Shown here one piece after another: positions 45,006-54,349 of a stretch of DNA of 64,000 bases. Made by a program: the position numbers and the translations under genes. The DNA comes from Pseudocitrobacter corydidari (lineage in GTDB: Bacteria; Pseudomonadota; Gammaproteobacteria; Enterobacterales; Enterobacteriaceae). The stretch covers positions 3,944,583-4,008,582 of the forward strand of contig NZ_CP087880.1 of NCBI RefSeq assembly GCF_021172065.1, written 5' to 3'. The notes under the pieces are model-generated. The model made no database searches. It was not told the DNA's origin and saw only the letters and a program-made list of their open reading frames with translations. How positions within the stretch are numbered: position 1 is the stretch's first letter; each line of letters begins with the position of its first letter.

Positions 45006-45815
45006 ATGCCTGAATTACCCGAAGTTGAAACCAGCCGCCGCGGCATTGAACCGCATCTGGTTGGCGCAACCATCCAGTATGCGATTATCCGCAACGGACG
45101 CCTGCGCTGGCCCGTCTCCGATGAAATTCACCGCCTGAGCGACAAACCCGTTCTCAGCGTTCAACGTCGCGCCAAATATCTGCTGCTGGAGCTGCCGGAT
45201 GGCTGGATTATCATCCACCTCGGTATGTCGGGTAGCCTGCGCATATTGACGGAAGAACTCCCGGCAGAAAAACACGACCACGTTGACCTGGTGATGAGCA
45301 ACGGCAAAGTGCTGCGATATACGGACCCACGCCGCTTTGGTGCCTGGCTGTGGACAAAAGAGCTGGAAGGGCACAACGTACTGGCACATCTCGGTCCTGA
45401 GCCGCTGAGCGACGAATTCAACGCAGAGTACCTGCAACAGAAGTGTGCGAAGAAGAAAACGGCGATTAAGCCCTGGCTAATGGATAACAAGCTGGTGGTC
45501 GGGGTAGGGAATATCTATGCCAGTGAATCGCTGTTTGCGGCGGGGATTCATCCTGACCGACTCGCGTCGTCGCTGTCGCCGCAGGAGTGCGCGCTGCTGG
45601 TCAGCACCATCAAGGCGGTCTTGTTGCGTTCGATTGAACAGGGCGGAACCACCCTGAAAGATTTCCTGCAAAGCGACGGTAAGCCGGGCTACTTTGCCCA
45701 GGAGCTACAGGTGTACGGTCGCAAGGGCGAGCCGTGTCGGGTATGCGGAACGCCGATTATCGCCACCAAACACGCACAGCGCGCGACGTTTTACTGTCGT
45801 CAGTGTCAGAAATGA
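45006..45815 (+). CDS. mutM: Formamidopyrimidine-DNA glycosylase (Fpg/MutM)
   Basis: MutM removes 8-oxoguanine and formamidopyrimidines and nicks the abasic site. The 269-residue protein has the catalytic N-terminus PELPEVE (Pro and Glu after Met removal), a helix-two-turn-helix region with VGNIYASE, and a C-terminal zinc finger with two CxxC pairs (CRVCGTP and CRQCQK). It follows rpmG as in E. coli. Confidence 0.98.
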   Translation: MPELPEVETSRRGIEPHLVGATIQYAIIRNGRLRWPVSDEIHRLSDKPVLSVQRRAKYLLLELPDGWIIIHLGMSGSLRILTEELPAEKHDHVDLVMSNGKVLRYTDPRRFGAWLWTKELEGHNVLAHLGPEPLSDEFNAEYLQQKCAKKKTAIKPWLMDNKLVVGVGNIYASESLFAAGIHPDRLASSLSPQECALLVSTIKAVLLRSIEQGGTTLKDFLQSDGKPGYFAQELQVYGRKGEPCRVCGTPIIATKHAQRATFYCRQCQK

Positions 45816-45826
45816 GTGGGTTGCGA

Positions 45827-45846
45827 GCCGGATGACATCATCCGGC
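45827..45846. repeat. REP element between mutM and coaD
   Basis: GCCGGATG-ACAT-CATCCGGC, a perfect short REP palindrome between convergent genes; it may act as a transcriptional or mRNA boundary. Confidence 0.85.
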
Positions 45847-45852
45847 AAACGG

Positions 45853-46332
45853 CTATTTGAGCTTTTCCATCAACGCCTGATGGACGTTAGGCGGCAGAAA
45901 GTCGGTGACATCACCCTGATGACGCGCCACCTCTTTGACTAAAGAAGAGGAGATAAACGACCACTCTTTTGACGGCATCAAAAACACGCTTTCCAGCTCT
46001 GGCATCAGATGGCGGTTCATGTGCGCCAGCTGCATTTCATATTCAAAATCCGCCACCGCGCGCAGGCCGCGAATCAAAATAGTGGCCTGCCGATCGCGAG
46101 CAAAGTTGGCCATCAAATCGCTGAAACCGACAACTTCTACGTTATCCAGATGCGCAATCGCCTGCTGTGCCAGCGCGACGCGTTCATTGAGATCAAACAT
46201 CGGTTTCTTGCTGGGGCTGGCGGCAATGGCCAGAATCACCCGATCGAACATTTTGCTCGCGCGGGTAATGATATCGATATGACCGTTAGTGATGGGATCG
46301 AACGTGCCTGGATAAATCGCCCGTTTTTGCAT
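45853..46332 (-). CDS. coaD: Phosphopantetheine adenylyltransferase
   Basis: CoaD makes dephospho-CoA from 4'-phosphopantetheine and ATP. The 159-residue nucleotidyltransferase shows the PGTFDPITNGHIDII motif (with TxGH-type His) and the C-terminal ISSSLVKEVA. The start MQKRAIYPG at 46332 is 7 nt after the waaA stop; an upstream in-frame ATG overlapping waaA is rejected. Confidence 0.98.
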   Translation of the reverse strand: MQKRAIYPGTFDPITNGHIDIITRASKMFDRVILAIAASPSKKPMFDLNERVALAQQAIAHLDNVEVVGFSDLMANFARDRQATILIRGLRAVADFEYEMQLAHMNRHLMPELESVFLMPSKEWSFISSSLVKEVARHQGDVTDFLPPNVHQALMEKLK

Positions 46333-46339
46333 GACAGCC

Positions 46340-47617
46340 TCAGTGCGCTCTGGGTGGCAGATAAGGTTCCAGCAGTTGCAGCATGCGCTGTAACGCGCCC
46401 TGGTTTTGGTAGAGCACTTCAACTGCGTGACGACCGTAGAAGTTACGATAATCTTCGTCAGTCAGTAAAGAGGAAATCTCTTTCGCCAGCGACGCGGCGT
46501 CGGTCACCGTGATCAGGCCGCTGGCCTGATCGAGACGCGCGCAGATGTCTTTAAAGTTGAAAGTATGTGGCCCCATGAGCACCGGAATGGCGTGCGCCGC
46601 CGCTTCCAGCGGGTTATGACCACCACGCTCAACCAGAGAACCGCCCACAAAAGCGAGGTCTGCAATGCCGTAAAGCAGCATCAGTTCGCCCATCGTGTCG
46701 CCCACCACAACCTGGGTGCCCGCCGAAGGAACTTCGCCAGAGGAGCGAGTGATAAAGCTTAAACCTGCCTGGCGCACCAGATTGATGGTGTCCGGGAAAC
46801 GTTCCGGATGGCGCGGGACCAGAATCAACAGCAGGTCGGGGAAGGTTTTCAGCAGTTGCTGATGCGCTTCCAGCATGATGCTCTCTTCGCCTTCGTGCGT
46901 ACTGGTGGCAATCCATACCGGACGATGCGGCGCCCACTGGCGGCGCAGGGTAATGGCTTTCGTCGCCAGCTGTGGCGTCACGGAGATATCAAACTTCAGG
47001 CTACCGGTAACCGAGAGCTGATTGCGTTTCGCACCCAGCGCGATAAACCGTTCGCCGTCTTCTTCGTTTTGCGCGGCAATGAGCGTTATACGGCGCAGCA
47101 GCGTCTGCACAAACTTGCCGAGTTTGGCATAACCCGCCGCAGAGCGCGCAGACAGGCGTGCGTTGGCAATCACCAGCGGGATTTTACGTTTATGTAGCGC
47201 GGCAATCAGGTTCGGCCACAGCTCGGTCTCCATAATCAGCACCAGCTTGGGGTCGACTTTATCGAGAAAACGGCTGATGGCATCCGGGAGATCGTAAGGA
47301 AGATAAACGTGCTGTACGTCGCTGCCGAAGGCGGAAAGGACGCGCTCAGAGCCGGTTGGCGTCATGGTGGTCACGGTAATCGGCAGGTCGGGATAGCGAT
47401 GGCGCAGTGCGCGCACCAGCGGAATGGCGGCCAGCGTTTCGCCGACGGAAACCGAGTGCAGCATAATGCCGCCCGGCGTCAGCGGCTTACGATAAAAACC
47501 GTAGCGCTCGCCCCAACGTTTGCGGTATGCCGGCGCTTTACGTCCACGCACCCAAAGCCGTATCCAGATCAAAGGCTGAATAAGGTAGAGGAGTGATGTG
47601 TAGAGCAATTGAAGCAT
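46340..47617 (-). CDS. waaA: Kdo transferase WaaA
   Basis: WaaA adds Kdo residues to lipid IVA at the inner membrane, an essential step in LPS assembly. The 425-residue GT30 enzyme has an N-terminal membrane-associated segment, HSVSVGETLAAIPLVRAL with the catalytic Glu, and the C-terminal GGSLVERGGHNPLEAAA. It is transcribed with coaD and divergent from the waaQ operon. Confidence 0.98.
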   Translation of the reverse strand: MLQLLYTSLLYLIQPLIWIRLWVRGRKAPAYRKRWGERYGFYRKPLTPGGIMLHSVSVGETLAAIPLVRALRHRYPDLPITVTTMTPTGSERVLSAFGSDVQHVYLPYDLPDAISRFLDKVDPKLVLIMETELWPNLIAALHKRKIPLVIANARLSARSAAGYAKLGKFVQTLLRRITLIAAQNEEDGERFIALGAKRNQLSVTGSLKFDISVTPQLATKAITLRRQWAPHRPVWIATSTHEGEESIMLEAHQQLLKTFPDLLLILVPRHPERFPDTINLVRQAGLSFITRSSGEVPSAGTQVVVGDTMGELMLLYGIADLAFVGGSLVERGGHNPLEAAAHAIPVLMGPHTFNFKDICARLDQASGLITVTDAASLAKEISSLLTDEDYRNFYGRHAVEVLYQNQGALQRMLQLLEPYLPPRAH

Positions 47618-47934
47618 AATACGCAGCTGGCTTAGGAATGTGCTGAGGATTCTAAGTATTTAGCCCAACCTTTACCATCATTTTTGCCGATTTGAGCTGA
47701 TTTAGCGGGAAAAATGGCTTTGCGCCATTAAACGTTAAACTATATTTGCTTTTTTATATGATTAATTGATGTTGTCTAAGCGTGCGCCTAAGGCCTTACG
47801 CCTAAACACAATGCCTTACGTAATTCTATTACTCATTGTTTTAACAGAGAATAAACTTAATTGAGGTTAAAAAATATTCAATTCGGTTTGCTTAGGAATA
47901 AGTGATACACTAAGCCGCAATTAGAGCACGACGT
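47618..47934. other. AT-rich intergenic region upstream of the waa leader
   Basis: About 315 bp with no gene. It is markedly AT-rich, typical of an H-NS-bound promoter region, and includes short inverted stretches around AAGGCCTTACGCCT. The waaQ operon promoter should lie near its right end (GTGATACACT around 47910), but no well-spaced -35 box is clear. Confidence 0.4.
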
Positions 47935-47973
47935 CAGTATTCAGGTAACTGTGAGCCTGGGGCGGTAGCGTGC
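47935..47973 (+). promoter_or_regulatory. JUMPstart element with ops site for RfaH
   Basis: The 39-bp element runs from CAGTATTCAGGTAACTGTGA to the ops core GGCGGTAGCGT at 47961-47971. It matches the JUMPstart consensus that pauses RNA polymerase and recruits RfaH, suppressing polarity through the long waa operon. Confidence 0.92.
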
Positions 47974-47998
47974 CTTTTTTTCAATTCCGACTGGTTAT

Positions 47999-48195
47999 TA
48001 TACGCAAAATCATTCAAGTTGCATCAAGGCGGCAAAGGAGTGACAAATTCGTCAGGAACGAATTTGACCAGCCAAAGGCTGGCCTTTGGTGAGAGACAGG
48101 GATGTCTCTCATTAATCCCAGGAGCGTACATAAGTACGTGACTGGGGTGAACGAGTGCAGCCAACGCAGAGGCAGCTTGAAGGATGACGTGTATA
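47999..48195. repeat. ERIC element with internal insertion
   Basis: The right half contains the ERIC core CCAGGAGCGTACATAAGTAC followed by GTGACTGGGGTGAACGA. The ends are imperfect inverted repeats (TATAC...ATTCAAGTTGC against GCAGCTTGAAGGATGACGTG). At about 197 bp it exceeds the usual 126-127 bp; an extra block near 48045-48118 contains its own hairpins AAATTCGT/ACGAATTT and GAGAGACA/TGTCTCTC. It lies between ops and waaQ. Confidence 0.88.
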
Positions 48196-48214
48196 TCATC
48201 ATAAAGAGCCGCTT

Positions 48215-49264
48215 GTGGAAAAAAAGTTCACCCGAATTCTGGTTATTAAAATGCGTTTCCATGGGGATATGTTGCTGACTACGCCAGTTATCAGCACGCT
48301 GAAACGTAATTACCCTGATGCGAAAATCGATATGCTGCTGTATCAGGATACGATCCCCATTATTTCGGAAAATCCGGAAATCAATGCGTTATATGGCATC
48401 AGCAATAAAGGCACAGCGGCAACCGCGAAAATAGCGAATTTTTACGGATTGGTGAAAACCCTGCGGGCGAATCAGTATGACCTGATTGTCAATCTGACCG
48501 ATCAATGGATGATTGCGGTGCTGGTGCGTTTGCTGAATGCTAAAGTCAAAATCTCCCAGGATTTCGCCCATCGCCAGTCGGCATTCTGGAAAAAAAGCTT
48601 TACCCATCTAGCGCCGTTTCAGGGCGAACACTGCGTGCTGCGCAACCTTTCTGCGCTGGCGCCGCTGGGGTTAACCCAAACCTGTCTGGAAACATCCATG
48701 CCCTACGCGCCGGAACATTGGGAGCGTATGCGACAACAGCTGGATGCTTTCGGAGTGGGTGACAACTACGTTGTGATTCAGCCGACCGCGCGCCAGCCGT
48801 TCAAATGCTGGGATAACGACAAATTCGCACAGGTCATCGATTCGCTCCAGCAGCGTGGTTATCAGGTTGTGCTGACCTCCGGGCCCGGCGTGGAAGACCT
48901 CGCCTGTGTCGAAGATATCGCTATGCAGTGTAAATCTCGCCCGGTGACGGGCCTTGCGGGTAAAACGCGCTTTCCCGAACTGGGCGCGTTAATCGACCAT
49001 GCCGTACTGTTTATTGGCGTCGATTCGGCACCCGGTCACATTGCAGCCGCGGTAAAAACGCCGGTGATTTGTCTGTTTGGCGCGACCGACCATGTTTTCT
49101 GGCGTCCGTGGACCGAAGACATTATTCAGTTCTGGGCTGGGAATTATCAGGCGATGCCACCGCGCTCGCAGCTCGATCGCAATAAAAAGTATATGTCCGT
49201 TATACCTGCCGCTGATGTGATTGCGGCAACGGAGAAAATGTTGCCGTCGGGAGAGGCGCTATGA
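48215..49264 (+). CDS. waaQ: LPS core heptosyltransferase III
   Basis: WaaQ adds the branch heptose (HepIII) to HepII of the inner core. The 349-residue GT9 protein has MRFHGDMLLTTPVISTLKRNYP near the N-terminus and FIGVDSAPGHIAAAVKTP in the donor-binding half. The GTG start at 48215 gives MEKKFTRILVIKMRF, similar to E. coli. It heads the RfaH-controlled operon and overlaps waaG by 4 nt (ATGA). Confidence 0.95.
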   Translation: MEKKFTRILVIKMRFHGDMLLTTPVISTLKRNYPDAKIDMLLYQDTIPIISENPEINALYGISNKGTAATAKIANFYGLVKTLRANQYDLIVNLTDQWMIAVLVRLLNAKVKISQDFAHRQSAFWKKSFTHLAPFQGEHCVLRNLSALAPLGLTQTCLETSMPYAPEHWERMRQQLDAFGVGDNYVVIQPTARQPFKCWDNDKFAQVIDSLQQRGYQVVLTSGPGVEDLACVEDIAMQCKSRPVTGLAGKTRFPELGALIDHAVLFIGVDSAPGHIAAAVKTPVICLFGATDHVFWRPWTEDIIQFWAGNYQAMPPRSQLDRNKKYMSVIPAADVIAATEKMLPSGEAL

Positions 49265-50385
49265 TTGTCGCCTTCTGTCTCTATAAATATTTTCCGTTCG
49301 GTGGCCTGCAGCGCGATTTTTTACGCATTGCCCAAACCGTGGCGGCGCGCGGTCATCACGTGCGCGTTTATACGCAATCCTGGCAGGGCGACTGTCCGGC
49401 TGAGTTTGAACTGATCACCGTGCCGGTGAAATCGCGGACCAACCACGGGCGCAACGCTGAGTATTACGCGTGGGTGCAGGCGCATCTGAAAGCGCATCCG
49501 GCGGAGCGTATCATCGGTTTCAATAAAATGCCGGGTCTGGATGTGTATTACGCCGCCGACGTTTGTTATGCCGAGAAAGTGGCGCAGGAGAAAGGCTTTT
49601 TCTATCGCCTGACCGCCCGCTATCGTCACTATGCGGCGTTCGAACGCGCCACGTTTGAGAAAGGCAAAGCAACGCAATTATTGATGCTGACGAATAAGCA
49701 AATCGCCGATTTCCAGAAGCATTATCAAACCGAACCTGAGCGCTTCCATATTCTGCCGCCGGGGATTTATCCGGATCGTAAATATAGTCAACAAATTCCC
49801 GACGCCCGCGCGGTTTATCGCGCGAAAAACGGTATTGGTGAACACGAGTTCCTGTTGCTTCAGGTCGGTTCCGATTTCAGCCGAAAAGGTGTAGATCGCT
49901 CGATTGAAGCGCTGGCGGCGTTACCGGACGCCCTTCGCTGCAAAACCACGCTGTATGTTGTGGGTCAGGATAAGCCGGGGCGATTTGAAGCGCTGGCCAC
50001 GAAGCGCGGCGTACGTGAGAACGTCCACTTTTTCTCGGGGCGTAACGACGTCTCTGAACTGATGGCCGCCGCCGATGTTTTACTGCATCCGGCCTATCAG
50101 GAAGCGGCCGGGATTGTGCTGCTCGAAGCGATTACCGGCGGCCTGCCGGTGCTGGTGAGCGAAGTTTGCGGCTACGCGCACTACATCGCGGCGGCAAACT
50201 GCGGCGAAGTGCTGGGCGAGCCCTGGAAACAGTCGGCGCTTAATGATGCGCTACGCAATGCATTGACGAATCCGCAACTCCGTCAGGCGTGGGCTGAAAA
50301 TGCTCGCCATTACGCGGATACGCAGGATCTCTACAGCCTGCCTGAGAAGGCGGCTGATATCATAATTGGTGATGTTCATGGTTGA
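49261..50385 (+). CDS. waaG: LPS core glucosyltransferase I
   Basis: WaaG transfers the first outer-core glucose onto HepII. The 374-residue GT4 enzyme has the N-terminal acceptor loop YKYFPFGGLQRDFLRIAQ and the C-terminal EX7E region EAAGIVLLEAITGGLPVL. Start and stop overlap both neighbours, indicating translational coupling. Confidence 0.98.
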   Translation: MIVAFCLYKYFPFGGLQRDFLRIAQTVAARGHHVRVYTQSWQGDCPAEFELITVPVKSRTNHGRNAEYYAWVQAHLKAHPAERIIGFNKMPGLDVYYAADVCYAEKVAQEKGFFYRLTARYRHYAAFERATFEKGKATQLLMLTNKQIADFQKHYQTEPERFHILPPGIYPDRKYSQQIPDARAVYRAKNGIGEHEFLLLQVGSDFSRKGVDRSIEALAALPDALRCKTTLYVVGQDKPGRFEALATKRGVRENVHFFSGRNDVSELMAAADVLLHPAYQEAAGIVLLEAITGGLPVLVSEVCGYAHYIAAANCGEVLGEPWKQSALNDALRNALTNPQLRQAWAENARHYADTQDLYSLPEKAADIIIGDVHG

Positions 50386-51175
50386 GTTGAAAGAACCGCT
50401 TGCGACCCTCTGGCGCGGAAAAGATCCGTTTGAAGAGGTAAAAAAACTGCAGGGGGAAGTTTTCAGAGAGCTGGAAACGCGCCGTACGCTGCGTTTTGAA
50501 CTGGCCGGGAAAAGCTACTTCCTGAAGTGGCACCGTGGTACCGCGATGAAAGAAGTGGTGAAAAACCTGCTTTCGCTGCGTATGCCGGTGCTCGGCGCAG
50601 ACCGAGAGTGGAACGCGATTCATAAATTGCGCGATGTTGGCGTGGACACCATGTGCGGCGTGGGTTATGGCGAAAAAGGCCTGAACCCGGTGCGCAAAGT
50701 GTCGTTTATCATCACCGAAGATCTGACCCCGACCATCAGTCTGGAAGATTACTGTGCGGACTGGGTTAACAACCCGCCGCAGCCGCGCGTAAAACGGATG
50801 ATCATCAACCGTGTCGCGACAATGGTGAGAAAGATGCACCTGGCGGGGATTAATCACCGCGATTGCTACATCTGCCACTTCCTGCTGCACCTGCCGTTTG
50901 ATGGCCACGAAGAGAACCTGAAGATTTCGGTTATCGACCTGCATCGCGCACAAATGCGCAGCCATGTGCCGCTGCGCTGGCGTGATAAAGACCTGATTGG
51001 ACTCTATTTTTCTTCGATGAATATCGGTTTGACGCAGCGCGATATCTTCCGCTTTATGAAGGTTTATTTTGCTAAGCCGCTGCGGGAGATTCTTATCCAG
51101 GAAAAAGATCTGATCAGTCACGCTGAGAAAAAAGCTGAATATATTCGTGAGCGGACAATAAGAAAATCACTTTAA
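50378..51175 (+). CDS. waaP: LPS heptose I kinase
   Basis: WaaP phosphorylates HepI, which is important for outer-membrane integrity. The 265-residue kinase-like protein has the catalytic Asp162 in GINHRDCYICHFL and the VIDLHRAQ metal-site motif. The start MVELKEP at 50378 agrees with the E. coli protein and overlaps waaG by 8 nt. Confidence 0.98.
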   Translation: MVELKEPLATLWRGKDPFEEVKKLQGEVFRELETRRTLRFELAGKSYFLKWHRGTAMKEVVKNLLSLRMPVLGADREWNAIHKLRDVGVDTMCGVGYGEKGLNPVRKVSFIITEDLTPTISLEDYCADWVNNPPQPRVKRMIINRVATMVRKMHLAGINHRDCYICHFLLHLPFDGHEENLKISVIDLHRAQMRSHVPLRWRDKDLIGLYFSSMNIGLTQRDIFRFMKVYFAKPLREILIQEKDLISHAEKKAEYIRERTIRKSL

Positions 51176-51196
51176 AGATAGCCATTCAAGAAATTA

Positions 51197-52201
51197 ATGA
51201 TGAACCAAGAAATTAATACTGCAGCCTATCGAAATAACTTTGTCTCTCATCAGGAACCACTATTTAGCAATGACAGTGAAATGGACAAGACATTGCATAT
51301 CGCTCTATGTTTTGACCATAACTTTGCAATGCCTGCCGGTGTAGCTATATTTTCAATTATAGAAAACAATAAGAACACGAACTTACATTTTCATCTTATT
51401 ACTACAGGCATTACTGATTCCGATGTAGATTCTTTTAAAAAGTTAAAAGCAAGTAATGTATCAATAACTGTTTATTATATTGATGATAATTTCAATATCA
51501 ATTCTGATACATTAGTCTTAGGTATTCCATTATCAACATGTTTACGATTTTTAATTCCCGAGGTAATCGATAAAGAAATAGAATCGATTCTTTATCTTGA
51601 TTGTGATGTGATTTGTCATGGTGATATATCGGGACTTATGCATGTTGATTTTGGTAATGTCATCGCCGCGGTGATTTCCGACTCACAGGAAATGAAAGAT
51701 AGAGTCGAACAGCTCGGTTATAATGTTAACTTTCACTGTTACTTCAATGCCGGCGTTATGCTCATCAATACTGAAGCCTGGAGGGGTAATGATATCACCG
51801 GGCAAGCGCTAACAATGATTAATAGCGGAAAGGTTTTTCGATATGCAGATCAGGATGTATTAAATATTCTATTAAATGGCAAACTGCTTTACCTCGATGC
51901 AAAATATAATAATAAAGTAACGTTGAGTGTTAACGAAGATGTTGAGCAGAAATATATAGATGGCACTCTGATTATGCATTATGTTACCCCAAGTAAACCA
52001 TGGTATAAGATATTTCAGGCTAAACGCTTTGATTTCTATTTTAACAACTCTCCATGGTCTTTATGTAAACGACATCAATCACCTTCATACAGTATGATTA
52101 GATTGAAAGCAAAGCATGAAGTATCTCAAGGGAACTATTTCGAAGGTCTGAAGTATTATATTTTATATATTGTCTCTAAGTTATCGAAACGTAAATTATA
52201 G
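51197..52201 (+). CDS. GT8 LPS core glycosyltransferase, acceptor unknown
   Basis: The 334-residue family-8 transferase has the donor/metal motif DCD at residues 135-137 (ILYLDCDVICHG), FNAGVMLIN, DQDVLNILL and the C-terminal HYVTPSKPW. It belongs with WaaI/O/R/T/W-type enzymes that add outer-core galactose or glucose, but is more divergent than the next two genes. It sits where E. coli K-12 and Salmonella carry waaB (GT4). The DNA is strikingly AT-rich compared with waaP, a sign of transfer. The ribosome site is weak and the start could be a few codons later. Confidence 0.85.
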   Translation: MMNQEINTAAYRNNFVSHQEPLFSNDSEMDKTLHIALCFDHNFAMPAGVAIFSIIENNKNTNLHFHLITTGITDSDVDSFKKLKASNVSITVYYIDDNFNINSDTLVLGIPLSTCLRFLIPEVIDKEIESILYLDCDVICHGDISGLMHVDFGNVIAAVISDSQEMKDRVEQLGYNVNFHCYFNAGVMLINTEAWRGNDITGQALTMINSGKVFRYADQDVLNILLNGKLLYLDAKYNNKVTLSVNEDVEQKYIDGTLIMHYVTPSKPWYKIFQAKRFDFYFNNSPWSLCKRHQSPSYSMIRLKAKHEVSQGNYFEGLKYYILYIVSKLSKRKL

Positions 52202-52265
52202 AATTGCTCCGATGATAATTTTTATGCCAATAGATGATATTTCCACAGAATTGAATGAGTAATTA

Positions 52266-53282
52266 ATGAGAACAACTTACTTCAATGAGAAAGACGTTAT
52301 ATTATCAGTAAATGATTATAATTATTTATCTGATAATATTAGCGAAACTTTCAATATATCCTACGGGATTGATAAGAATTTTCTCTATGGTTGTGGTATT
52401 TCAATCGCATCTATCCTTGTAGCGAATCAGGGAACTAGTTTAACTTTTCATGTGTTCACTGATTTTTTGACAGAAGATGTTCGTAATAAATTCTCGAAAC
52501 TTGCACAGAAATACGGTGCGCGCATAATTATTTATCTGGTCAACTGTGATGCTCTGAAATCACTTCCGAGTACCAGGAATTGGACCTATGCGACTTATTT
52601 TCGCTTCATTATTGCTGACTATTTTGCAGGGAAAGCTAAAAAAGTCTTATATCTGGATGCGGATATCGGCTGCAAAGGAAGTATTAAAGAGCTTATCGAT
52701 TTGCAGTTTACTGAAAATGAGATCGCGGCTGTAGTCATGGAAGGGAACACCGCCTGGTGGGGTAAGAGAGCGGAAACTCTGCATACACCAGGCCTGGCGG
52801 AAGGTTACTTCAATGCCGGTTTCCTGCTCATTAATATCGCAGCCTGGAATGCCGAAGAGATCTCGAAGAAAGCCATTGAAATGCTGCGGGACCCGGAAGT
52901 TACCAGCAAGATAACGCACCTTGATCAGGATGTCCTGAACATGCTGCTGGTGGGTAAAGCGCGCTTTATCGATCCGAAGTTTAATACGCAGTACAGCCTC
53001 AACTATGAACTGAAGAAATCCGTTGTCAGGCCGGTGAATGATAAAACGGTGTTTATCCATTATATCGGCCCCACGAAACCGTGGCATCTCTGGGGAGACT
53101 ATCCGGTTTCAGCCTGCTTCCTGAATGCAAAAGATCATTCACCGTGGAAGGATGATGCGTTGCTGGCACCGAAAACGGCGGCCCAATACCGATACTGTGC
53201 CAAACATCAGCTGCATCAGAAGCAATTCGTTAAAGGTATTTTGAGTTACGTTCTTTATTTTAAAAAGAAAATCACAAAATAA
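52266..53282 (+). CDS. waaO: GT8 outer-core glycosyltransferase, WaaO/WaaI-like
   Basis: This 338-residue family-8 enzyme resembles E. coli WaaO (SYGIDKNFLYGCGISIASI, SLPSTRNWTYATYFRFIIADYF, HYIGPTKPWH), the UDP-glucose/galactose alpha-1,3-transferase extending the outer core. The DXD motif is Asp131-Ala-Asp133. The first ~300 bp are AT-rich and the rest has near-chromosomal composition, suggesting a recombination joint inside the gene. Donor sugar is not certain (WaaI uses galactose). Confidence 0.85.
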   Translation: MRTTYFNEKDVILSVNDYNYLSDNISETFNISYGIDKNFLYGCGISIASILVANQGTSLTFHVFTDFLTEDVRNKFSKLAQKYGARIIIYLVNCDALKSLPSTRNWTYATYFRFIIADYFAGKAKKVLYLDADIGCKGSIKELIDLQFTENEIAAVVMEGNTAWWGKRAETLHTPGLAEGYFNAGFLLINIAAWNAEEISKKAIEMLRDPEVTSKITHLDQDVLNMLLVGKARFIDPKFNTQYSLNYELKKSVVRPVNDKTVFIHYIGPTKPWHLWGDYPVSACFLNAKDHSPWKDDALLAPKTAAQYRYCAKHQLHQKQFVKGILSYVLYFKKKITK

Positions 53283-53301
53283 AATATATATAGGTGATGC
53301 T

Positions 53302-54324
53302 GTGAACTCACTTCCCGTAATTGAAATATCAGAATATAAAGTCTTTGATGATAGACCACATACTAGTGCTGATATTGATGCATTAAATATTGCTTATGGT
53401 GTAGACAGGAATTACCTCGACTGGGTGGGAATATCCATCACGTCAGTAGTCATTAATAACAGTATTGATATTAATTATCATATTGTGGCTGATGAATACA
53501 ACGCCTCTTTCCTGGAGAATATTGAAGCCTTAGCAAAGAAATACAAACTAAAAATTAGTTTATATTTAATTAATGCCGATCGGCTGGACTGTTTACCAAG
53601 AACAAAAGTCTGGTCTCGCGCCATGTACTTCCGGCTATTTGCATTCCAACTCTTTAGCAACAAACTGGATAAACTGCTCTATCTGGACGCCGATGTCTTT
53701 TGCAAAGGGCGTCTGGATGAGCTGGCCGCGTGCGACCTTAATGGAACGATTGCAGCAGTCGTGAAAGATGTCGACTCGATGCAGAAAAAAGTGGTCGATC
53801 GGTTGAGAGACCCTGAGCTTCAGGGAAACTATTTTAACTCCGGTGTGGTTTATGCCAACTTGCAGGAGTGGGTGAAAAACGATCTAACTCACCGAATTTT
53901 GGCAATGCTGACGCATGAAAATCATGACAATATTATCTATAAATACCCTGATCAGGATGTATTAAATATTTTGCTCAAAGGGAAAATAAAATTCCTGCCG
54001 AGGAAGTTTAATACTATTTATACAATAAAAAGTGAGTTAAAAGACAGAACACATCAAAAATACAAAGACACCATTTTTGATGAAACGGTACTGATTCACT
54101 ATACCGGTGTTACCAAACCCTGGCATAAATGGGCTGTTTATCCATCTGTTCGTTATTACTTGCAGGCGCTGGCAGTGTCACCGTGGAAAGACCAGCCCCC
54201 TCGCGATGCACAGACTATTGTTGAATTGAAAAAACGCTACAAGCATCTGCTCGTTCAACACAAATATTATTCCGGGTTTGTTGCTGGTGTTTCTTATTTG
54301 CTGAGAAAACATTCCATCCGCTGA
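53302..54324 (+). CDS. waaR: GT8 outer-core glycosyltransferase, WaaR/WaaJ-like
   Basis: The 340-residue family-8 enzyme is close to E. coli WaaR/WaaJ, which add the terminal alpha-1,2-glucose. It shows AYGVDRNYLDWVGISITSVV, WSRAMYFRLFAFQL, DXD at 129-131 (LYLDADVFCKG), KYPDQDVLNILLKG and HYTGVTKPWHKWA. It starts at GTG 53302, 19 nt after the previous gene. Alternating AT-rich and GC-richer segments are visible. Confidence 0.87.
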   Translation: MNSLPVIEISEYKVFDDRPHTSADIDALNIAYGVDRNYLDWVGISITSVVINNSIDINYHIVADEYNASFLENIEALAKKYKLKISLYLINADRLDCLPRTKVWSRAMYFRLFAFQLFSNKLDKLLYLDADVFCKGRLDELAACDLNGTIAAVVKDVDSMQKKVVDRLRDPELQGNYFNSGVVYANLQEWVKNDLTHRILAMLTHENHDNIIYKYPDQDVLNILLKGKIKFLPRKFNTIYTIKSELKDRTHQKYKDTIFDETVLIHYTGVTKPWHKWAVYPSVRYYLQALAVSPWKDQPPRDAQTIVELKKRYKHLLVQHKYYSGFVAGVSYLLRKHSIR

Positions 54325-54349
54325 ATATTTTATTAACTTTTGGTTTATT

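Noticed and set aside
47999..48195. Inverted-repeat block before waaQ as a possible insertion sequence or CRISPR leader
   Set aside because: The core and ends match the ERIC repeat; there is no transposase and no regularly spaced direct repeats.
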